A DNA stretch of 64,000 nucleotides from Occultella gossypii (GTDB lineage Bacteria; Actinomycetota; Actinomycetes; Actinomycetales; Beutenbergiaceae), in contig NZ_JAGSHT010000002.1 of NCBI RefSeq assembly GCF_019947135.1, positions 248,001-312,000 of the forward strand, written 5' to 3'. Below, piece after piece: positions 58,208 through 64,000 of the stretch. A model generated the notes under the pieces. The model had not been told where the DNA came from. It did no database searches and saw only the letters and a program-made list of their open reading frames with translations. Each line of letters begins with the position of its first letter. Positions within the stretch are counted from its first letter, which is position 1. A program made the position numbers and the translations under genes.

Positions 58208-59887
58208 ATGACTACGAAGCGTTCGCGATTCTGGCGAAGTGCGGCCACCGTGGCCGCCGGCTCGCTGATCCTCGGGGCCTGTGGCTCCGCCGAGGGCGAC
58301 GAGTCGGGCGGGACCGGTGGTTCCGGGGATCCCGGATCCGAGGCCACCGAAGCGGGGGAGGGCGTCGCCGGGGGATCCGCGGTCTTCGCGGTCGACTCGC
58401 CCTTCCTCGGCTTCGACCCCAACGTGACCGCGGCGGCCCAGGACGCTCGGGTGCTGCGGCAGGTGTTCGACTCGCTGCTCTACCTCGACGACGAGGGTGG
58501 GTTGCAACCATGGCTGGCCACCGAGTGGACGGTCAGCGATGACGGTCTCGAGTACACGTTCACGGTCCGCGACGACGTGACCTTCACCGACGGCACACCC
58601 TTCGACGCGACCGCCATCTGCTTCAACCTCGACCGCATCAAGGACCCGGCCTCGGCCTCGATCTACGCGATCGGCCTGATCGGGCCGTACGAGTCCTGCA
58701 CGGCCGGCGATCCGACCACCGCCGTGGTGACGATGTCCACGCCGTACGCGCCGTTCCTGAACAACCTCACGTCGCCGTTCATGGGAATCAACTCCCCGAC
58801 GGCGGCCGCAGCGGCCGAGCCCGCGGACTACACCCTCGCGCCCGTGGGCAGTGGCCCGTTCTCCATCGTCAGCTACACGCCCAACGACCGCGTCGAGCTC
58901 GTCCGCAACGACGACTACGCCTGGGCGCCGGGCAATGCCACCCACACGGGAGCGGCCTACCTGGAGAACCTGACCTTCCAGATCATCCCGGACCCCACCG
59001 TGCGGATCGGGTCGGTACGCAACGGCACCGTCAACGTCGGCAGCAACGTGCCGGAGACGGACGTGGCCGCCATCGAGGGCGACCCGAACCTCGCCTTCCT
59101 CTCCCAGCAGCAGTCCGGCGCGCCGTACCAGCTGCACTTCAACGCCTCCCGGGCCCCGTTCGACGAGCTGGCCGTCCGCGAGGCGGCCCGCGCAGCGATG
59201 GATATCGACTCCGCCGTGAACGCCCTCTATCTCGGCGTGTTCGACCGGGCCTGGGGCCCGCTCGCGCCGACGACGCTCGCGTACGACCCGTCCGTGGAGG
59301 GTTCGTTCTCATTCGACGCCGACGAGGCCGGCCGGCTGCTGGACGAGGCCGGGTGGGTCCTGGGCTCGGACGGCGTCCGCACGCGCGACGGTGAGCGCCT
59401 GCGCATCACCTACCTGGAGGGCAGCCCGAACCGCGAGAAGCGCCAGGACGTGGCCACGTTCCTGGCCGCGAACCTCGAGGCGGTCGGGTTCGAGGTGGAG
59501 ACCCAGTTCCAGCAGGTCGCGCCGCTGCAGGCCCAGAGCCAGGCCGGTGACTACGACATCATGGGCCTGTCCCTGGTGGCGGTGGACCCGAACGTGCTCT
59601 ACCAGATGTACGACCCGCGGTTCATCCCCAGCCCGGGTCGCTCCGGGTTCAACCTGAGCCACACCGACGACGACGCCGTCACCGGTCTGGTCAACACCGG
59701 GCAGCAGCAGCTGGAGCCCGACGCCCGCGCGGAGATCTACGTGGACGCCCAGGCCGACGTCATCGAACAGGTCCGATCGGTCGCGATCTACGTGCCGACA
59801 TACACCCTCGCCGTCAACGGACTCCAGGGCATCCGCTTCGACGCGGAGGGGTACCCGATCCTCTACGACGCATCGCTGACCCAGTGA
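58208..59887 (+). CDS. Peptide ABC transporter substrate-binding lipoprotein (DppA/OppA family 5)
   Basis: A 559-residue family-5 binding lipoprotein. Signal peptide with LGAC (lipid-attached C25), Gly/Ser linker, then family blocks SLLYLDDEGGLQPWLATEW, YTFTVRDDVTFTDGTPFDA, PFSIVSYTPNDRVELVRNDDY and AAMDIDSAVNALY. AAGGAG lies before ATG 58208. First gene of an operon with two permeases, an amidohydrolase and an ATPase. Ligand is a short peptide or peptide-like molecule; the exact one is unknown. Confidence 0.92.
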   Translation: MTTKRSRFWRSAATVAAGSLILGACGSAEGDESGGTGGSGDPGSEATEAGEGVAGGSAVFAVDSPFLGFDPNVTAAAQDARVLRQVFDSLLYLDDEGGLQPWLATEWTVSDDGLEYTFTVRDDVTFTDGTPFDATAICFNLDRIKDPASASIYAIGLIGPYESCTAGDPTTAVVTMSTPYAPFLNNLTSPFMGINSPTAAAAAEPADYTLAPVGSGPFSIVSYTPNDRVELVRNDDYAWAPGNATHTGAAYLENLTFQIIPDPTVRIGSVRNGTVNVGSNVPETDVAAIEGDPNLAFLSQQQSGAPYQLHFNASRAPFDELAVREAARAAMDIDSAVNALYLGVFDRAWGPLAPTTLAYDPSVEGSFSFDADEAGRLLDEAGWVLGSDGVRTRDGERLRITYLEGSPNREKRQDVATFLAANLEAVGFEVETQFQQVAPLQAQSQAGDYDIMGLSLVAVDPNVLYQMYDPRFIPSPGRSGFNLSHTDDDAVTGLVNTGQQQLEPDARAEIYVDAQADVIEQVRSVAIYVPTYTLAVNGLQGIRFDAEGYPILYDASLTQ

Positions 59888-59921
59888 CCCAGGGCCAACC
59901 ACCGACACCAAGGGAGGATTC

Positions 59922-60857
59922 ATGGGCTTCGTCATCGCCAGACGCGTCCTGGCCGGCATCCCCACGCTGCTCGGCGTCACCGTCATCCTGTTCATCACCC
60001 TCCGGCTGCTGCCGGGCGACCCGATCTCGGCGATCCTGGCCGGGGCACCGGCCACCCCGGAGGTGGTCGAGGCGTTGCGCGAGCAGTTCGGCCTGGACCG
60101 GTCGATCCCCGCTCAGTACTGGGAGTTCCTGACCAACGCGTTCACGCTGAACCTGGGCACCTCGTACAGCACCCGTCAGCCGGTCTCGGAGATGATCGGC
60201 CAGCAGGTGGGCCAGACCCTGATCCTGGCGTTCGCGGCAGCCACGGTCTCCGCCGTGACCGGGATCGTGCTGGGCTCCCTCTCAGCGATCAAGCGCAACG
60301 GTGTGGTGGACGGCTTCGTCCGGGTGACGAGCCTGATCAACACCTCGATGCCGTCCTTCTGGGTCGGGCTGCTGCTGATCATGTTCTTCTCCTTCACGCT
60401 CGGCTGGTTCCCTGCCACGGGCTCGGGCAGCCTGAGCACCTTGGTGCTCCCTGCGATCACGCTCGGCCTGGCCGCGGCCGGCACGGTGACCCGGCTGGTC
60501 CGCAACAGCGTGATCGAGGTGCTCGGCGAGAACTTCGTGACGGCGTTGCACGCCAAGGGCCTGCGGTCCCGGCTGATCGTGATGAAGCACGTGCTGCGCA
60601 ACGCCGTGATCCCCACCGTCACCGTGGTGGGCCTGCAACTCGGCGGACTCGTTGCCGGCTCGGTGATCGTGGAGACCGTGTTCACCCGTCAGGGCATCGG
60701 GCAGATGCTCGTGCAGGCGATCGGCGGCCAGGACTACCCGGTGGTTCAGGGCGTGGTGCTGGTGATCGCGGTCATCTACATCGTGGTCAACATCGCCGTC
60801 GACATCTCGTACTCGTTCATCGACCCCCGCGTTCGTACCGCGCTGGGCAAAGGCTGA
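59922..60857 (+). CDS. Peptide ABC transporter permease (DppB family)
   Basis: A 311-residue permease of the DppB/OppB type: N-terminal helix and LRLLPGDPISAILAG motif, FGLDRSIPAQYWEFL, then the C-terminal transport domain with the EAA-like loop (NFVTALHAKGLRSRLIVMKHVLRNAVIP). AGGGAGG-containing ribosome site before ATG 59922. Works with the DppC-type permease at 62186-63058. Confidence 0.93.
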   Translation: MGFVIARRVLAGIPTLLGVTVILFITLRLLPGDPISAILAGAPATPEVVEALREQFGLDRSIPAQYWEFLTNAFTLNLGTSYSTRQPVSEMIGQQVGQTLILAFAAATVSAVTGIVLGSLSAIKRNGVVDGFVRVTSLINTSMPSFWVGLLLIMFFSFTLGWFPATGSGSLSTLVLPAITLGLAAAGTVTRLVRNSVIEVLGENFVTALHAKGLRSRLIVMKHVLRNAVIPTVTVVGLQLGGLVAGSVIVETVFTRQGIGQMLVQAIGGQDYPVVQGVVLVIAVIYIVVNIAVDISYSFIDPRVRTALGKG

Positions 60858-60869
60858 AGGGACTGCACC

Positions 60870-62186
60870 ATGTTCGTACTTATCGCGGATCGAGTACTGG
60901 CCGGACCGGATCTGGAGGTGATCAACGGTGGCGCCGTGATCATCGAGGATGACCGCATCGTCTGGGTGGGGCGGGAGGCCGACCTGTCGGCTGACCAGTA
61001 CGCTCCCGACGCCGACGTCCGATGGCTGGGCGATGTCACGCTGATGCCGGGACTGATCGACGCGCACGTGCACCTCGCGTTCGACGGCTCGCCACACCCG
61101 GTCGCCCGGATGATGGCCGAGTCCGACGAACAGCAGGTGGCGCTCATGCTGCGCAGCGCCCGGGAGCTGCTCAGTGTCGGCGTCACCACCGCCAGGGATC
61201 TGGGTGCTCGGGGATACACCGATGTGGTGGTCCGGGACGCCATCGCGAACGGCACTGCCCGCGGACCGCGCCTGCTCACCGCCGGTGGTGCCATCACCAC
61301 CACCGGTGGGCACTGCTGGTTCATGGGCGCCGAGGCGGACGGGATCGACGAGGTCCGCAAGATGGTGCGACGCCACCACAAGGCCGGGGTGGACGTCATC
61401 AAGCTGATGTCCACCGGCGGCAACATGACGCCGGGCTCGGCGCCCTGGCACGCGCAGTTCACCACCGACGAACTGCGGGCGGCCGTCGACGAGGCCCACC
61501 GGCTCGGCAAGCGGGTCGCCGCACACGCGCACGGCACCGAGGGGATCCGGCGGGCGCTCGAAGCCGGCGTGGACACCATGGAGCACTGCTCGTTCCAGAC
61601 CGAGGACGGCATGGGCGGCGCCGACCCCGAGCTCGCGGACCGGATCGCGGCCTCGGACGTCTACGTGTCACCGACCTGCAACTTCCGGATGAGTGAGTTC
61701 CGGGTACTGATGAAGGGCCGCGACTTCGCGCTCGGCGAGCTCTACCGGCGCGGTGCGAAGATCATCGCCAGCACCGACTCCGGGATCGACAACACCCCGC
61801 ATCACGGGTTCGTCGGCGGGTTGGTGGCGATGTCCGAGTTCGACATCCCGATCGCGGAGGTCCTGCTCTCGGCCACATCCCGGTCCGCTCGGGCCCTCGG
61901 CCTCGCGGACCGCACGGGACAGCTGGCCGCCGGCTATGAGGCGGACCTGATCGCCGTCGCCGGGGACCCGCGCACGGACCTGCGGGTCCTGGACGCCCTC
62001 CGCCTGGTCCTCGCGCGCGGCCAGGAGTTCACGCCAGACGCCCTGCCGGCGATCGAGCCGCTACCCGAGGACTTCCTCCCGACGTCCATGCGCAGCATGC
62101 TCGAGCACGACCACGGCGGGACCGGCTCACCCTCGGACGCCGTTGCCACGGTGCCCGAGCCCGAGCCCGCGGCGTTGGTGCGCTGA
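60870..62186 (+). CDS. Imidazolonepropionase-like amidohydrolase (peptidase subgroup)
   Basis: A 438-residue amidohydrolase inserted between the two permease genes. Binuclear metal ligands: HxH in LIDAHVHLAF, the bridging Lys in DVIKLMSTGGN, H in VAAHAHG, H in TMEHCSF, and the catalytic Asp in ASTDSG. This set (with carboxylated Lys) matches the imidazolonepropionase-like/Xaa-Pro dipeptidase-like subgroup, several members of which are dipeptidases or carboxypeptidases. No signal peptide. In a peptide importer operon it probably hydrolyses the imported dipeptide or cyclic or N-acylated derivative. Confidence 0.85.
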   Translation: MFVLIADRVLAGPDLEVINGGAVIIEDDRIVWVGREADLSADQYAPDADVRWLGDVTLMPGLIDAHVHLAFDGSPHPVARMMAESDEQQVALMLRSARELLSVGVTTARDLGARGYTDVVVRDAIANGTARGPRLLTAGGAITTTGGHCWFMGAEADGIDEVRKMVRRHHKAGVDVIKLMSTGGNMTPGSAPWHAQFTTDELRAAVDEAHRLGKRVAAHAHGTEGIRRALEAGVDTMEHCSFQTEDGMGGADPELADRIAASDVYVSPTCNFRMSEFRVLMKGRDFALGELYRRGAKIIASTDSGIDNTPHHGFVGGLVAMSEFDIPIAEVLLSATSRSARALGLADRTGQLAAGYEADLIAVAGDPRTDLRVLDALRLVLARGQEFTPDALPAIEPLPEDFLPTSMRSMLEHDHGGTGSPSDAVATVPEPEPAALVR

Positions 62187-63058
62187 TGGCGGCCGTCGAT
62201 GCCGCGGCGTTCACCGAGGTCAGGGGCCTGCGGCGGCAGCTGCGCCGGACCGGCGTCTCGGTGAACTCGGCGCTGCTCTACGCCTCGTTGGCCTGGATGG
62301 CCATAGTGGCCCTCGCCGCACTCATCCCCGGTGTCCTCGCCACCGACGACCCCACCGTCCTGGACCCCGCGCGGGCGTTGCAGCCGCCAGGAGCGGGAAC
62401 CCTGCTCGGGACCGAGCAGTACGGCCGCTCGGTGGCCACCCTCCTGGTGCACGGCGCCCGCAGCGCCATGGTCATCGGACTGCTCGCCACCACGTTCGGG
62501 ATGCTGGTCGGCAGTGTCCTCGGCCTGATCGCCGGATACCTGGGCGGCTGGGTGGACATGGTCATCGGCCGGTTCATCGACATGCTGATGTGCTTCCCCG
62601 GAGTGCTGCTGGCACTGATCATCGCCGCCGCGCTCGGTTCCACGACCACGAACCTGATCCTCGCCGTCGGGATCGCCACGGTGCCCGGCTTCGCCAGGGT
62701 GATGCGCGGACAGGTGCTGACCGTGCGTGGGCACCTGTACGTGGAGGCAGCCCGCTCGAACGGGTTCAGCCCGGCCCGCACCGTGTTCCGGCACATCCTG
62801 CCGAACGCACTGGCGCCGTCCGTCGTGATGGCGACCGTCTCCATCGGGGTCGCGATCGTGGTGGCCGCCTCGCTGAGCTTCCTCGGCCTCGGTCCCCGCA
62901 CCGAGGTGCCGGACTGGGGGCAGCTGCTCTCCCTCGGGCAGCCCTACCTGGCGAACTCCTGGTGGATCTCCACCTTCCCGGGTATCACCCTCACCCTGAC
63001 CGTCATCGCCGTCAGCCTCCTTGGGGACTGGCTGCGCGACCGTCTCGACGTCGAGTAG
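62186..63058 (+). CDS. Peptide ABC transporter permease (DppC family)
   Basis: A 290-residue permease of the DppC/OppC type: N-terminal helix, the GTEQYGRSVATLLVHGARSAM region, and an EAA-like loop (HLYVEAARSNGFSPARTVFRHILPNA). ATG 62186 overlaps the amidohydrolase stop (TGATG), which ties its translation to that enzyme. Partner of the DppB-type permease. Confidence 0.93.
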   Translation: MAAVDAAAFTEVRGLRRQLRRTGVSVNSALLYASLAWMAIVALAALIPGVLATDDPTVLDPARALQPPGAGTLLGTEQYGRSVATLLVHGARSAMVIGLLATTFGMLVGSVLGLIAGYLGGWVDMVIGRFIDMLMCFPGVLLALIIAAALGSTTTNLILAVGIATVPGFARVMRGQVLTVRGHLYVEAARSNGFSPARTVFRHILPNALAPSVVMATVSIGVAIVVAASLSFLGLGPRTEVPDWGQLLSLGQPYLANSWWISTFPGITLTLTVIAVSLLGDWLRDRLDVE

Positions 63059-63065
63059 GAGAACC

Positions 63066-64000
63066 ATGACCACCACCGCGCGAACGATGCTCGCCCTGAC
63101 CGGACTCCGGGTCGATGTCGACCGCCACGGCACCGCCATCCCGCTGGTCCGGGACGCGACCCTGCAGGTACGAGCCGGTGAGATCGTCTGCCTCGTCGGC
63201 GAGTCCGGCAGCGGCAAGTCCGTCACCGCCCGGACCATCATGGGCCTGACCCAGCTGAACCCGCGGATGAGCGTGGGCGGCAGCGCCGTCTTCGACGGCG
63301 ACGAGCTGTTCGACCTCAGCGCCGAGCGGATGCGAAGACTGCGTGGGCGCGAGCTCGCGATGGTGTTCCAGGAGCCGCTGAGTTCCCTGGACCCGGTGTG
63401 GAACATCGACTCCCAGCTGCGGGAGGGTCTGCGCCGGCGGGAGCGGGTGTCCCAGAAGGCGGAGACCGGACGGCTGCTCGAGGCGTTGGCGGAGGTCGGC
63501 ATCCACGACGGCTCCCGGGTGTTGCGCAGCTACCCGCACCAGCTCTCCGGGGGCATGTGCCAGCGCGTGATGATCGCGATGGCGCTGCTCGCCCGCCCGA
63601 AGCTGCTCATCGCCGACGAACCGACCACGGCCCTCGATGTCACGATCCAGGCGCAGATCCTCGAGCTGATCGACAAGTTGCGCCGGGACGAGGACATGTC
63701 CGTGCTCCTGGTCACCCATGACATGGGCGTGGCCGCGGACCTCGCCGACCGGGTGGTGGTGATGTACGCCGGCCGGGTCGTGGAGGACGCCTCGCCCCGC
63801 GATGCGTTCGCGCGCTCCGCGCACCCCTACACGAGGGGCCTGCTCGCGTGCATCCCACCGATGATCGGTGAGCGGCCCGAACAGCTGCCGGCGATCCCGG
63901 GCACCGTCCCGGACCCGTCGAACCTGCCGACGGGCTGCTCGTACCATCCGCGGTGCCCACGGGCCTCCGAGCGGTGCACGGTCGAGGACCCGCCCTTGAC
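63066..64000 (+). CDS. Peptide ABC transporter ATP-binding protein (DppD family, 3' cut)
   Basis: The first 311 codons of an ATPase that runs past the window end without a stop. Walker A GESGSGKS (K51), Q-loop MVFQEPLSSLDP, signature LSGGMCQRV, Walker B LLIADEPTTALD and switch His in LLVTHDMG are all present. The oligopeptide-transporter C-terminal segment with a CSYHPRCPRASERC cysteine motif begins before the cut. AGGAG at 63056-63060 precedes ATG 63066. Powers the peptide importer; a DppF partner is expected just downstream. Confidence 0.92.
   Translation, partial: MTTTARTMLALTGLRVDVDRHGTAIPLVRDATLQVRAGEIVCLVGESGSGKSVTARTIMGLTQLNPRMSVGGSAVFDGDELFDLSAERMRRLRGRELAMVFQEPLSSLDPVWNIDSQLREGLRRRERVSQKAETGRLLEALAEVGIHDGSRVLRSYPHQLSGGMCQRVMIAMALLARPKLLIADEPTTALDVTIQAQILELIDKLRRDEDMSVLLVTHDMGVAADLADRVVVMYAGRVVEDASPRDAFARSAHPYTRGLLACIPPMIGERPEQLPAIPGTVPDPSNLPTGCSYHPRCPRASERCTVEDPPL

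Overview
The window is very GC-rich DNA with a strong G/C bias at third codon positions, GTG and TTG starts, some apparently leaderless genes with a TAnnnT box just upstream of the start, and actinobacterial families such as Lrp/AsnC, TetR and LacI regulators and sugar importers without their own ATPase. It reads as a free-living, saprophytic actinobacterium, most likely of the Micrococcales (Ruania/Beutenbergia type); the exact taxon is inference. I saw no rRNA, tRNA, insertion sequence, prophage or CRISPR array. Both window edges cut genes.

Layout. 1-4.1 kb: tail of a solute-binding protein, an adenosine-deaminase-like amidohydrolase, an AlkD-like DNA repair protein coupled to a DUF899 thioredoxin-like protein, a divergent TetR regulator and a small P-loop kinase. 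4.2-14.6 kb: a LacI-controlled sugar island with a binding protein, two permeases, a clan-A glycoside hydrolase, an enolase-superfamily sugar-acid dehydratase, an aldo/keto reductase and two Gfo/Idh/MocA proteins. 14.8-19.3 kb: a COG4315 lipoprotein, a BCCT betaine/choline transporter, an alpha/beta hydrolase and two tiny membrane proteins. 19.3-30.2 kb (minus strand): one tightly coupled nine-gene operon with an N-acyl-D-amino-acid deacylase relative, RidA, a GH89 alpha-N-acetylglucosaminidase, a sugar importer, a Gfo/Idh protein, an SDR and a SelA-like PLP lyase. I read it as an oxidative, non-phosphorylated route for alpha-linked GlcNAc. 30.4-38 kb: a double Lrp/AsnC regulator, a nucleotidyltransferase divergent from a vapBC-type toxin-antitoxin pair, a PIG-L deacetylase, an AraC regulator divergent from a GH4 alpha-galactosidase, an acetyltransferase and a second LacI regulator. 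38.3-43.5 kb: a LacI-controlled importer followed by a GH127 beta-L-arabinofuranosidase.

43.5-53.9 kb is the most unusual part. Three large collinear genes encode a membrane-anchored VWA protein, a 1097-residue tubulin/FtsZ-superfamily protein and a 961-residue two-TM protein of no recognised family. A small membrane protein lies upstream and a membrane-anchored DUF1524 nuclease is divergent. This resembles the tubulin-like/VWA membrane-remodelling system predicted from other bacteria and archaea. Two of the proteins end in the same REFL tail, and two share a PPPPPPRR stretch predicted to be cytoplasmic.

53.9-64 kb: a kinase-like protein, a YjbR/helix-hairpin-helix fusion, a membrane protein, then a regulator (YheO/DauR type) plus PatB/MalY-type lyase divergent from a peptide ABC transporter operon that carries an imidazolonepropionase-like amidohydrolase. 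The divergent promoter region holds four CAACA elements at exact 20-bp steps. All three sugar importers lack an ATPase gene, so a shared MsiK-type ATPase elsewhere in the genome is expected.
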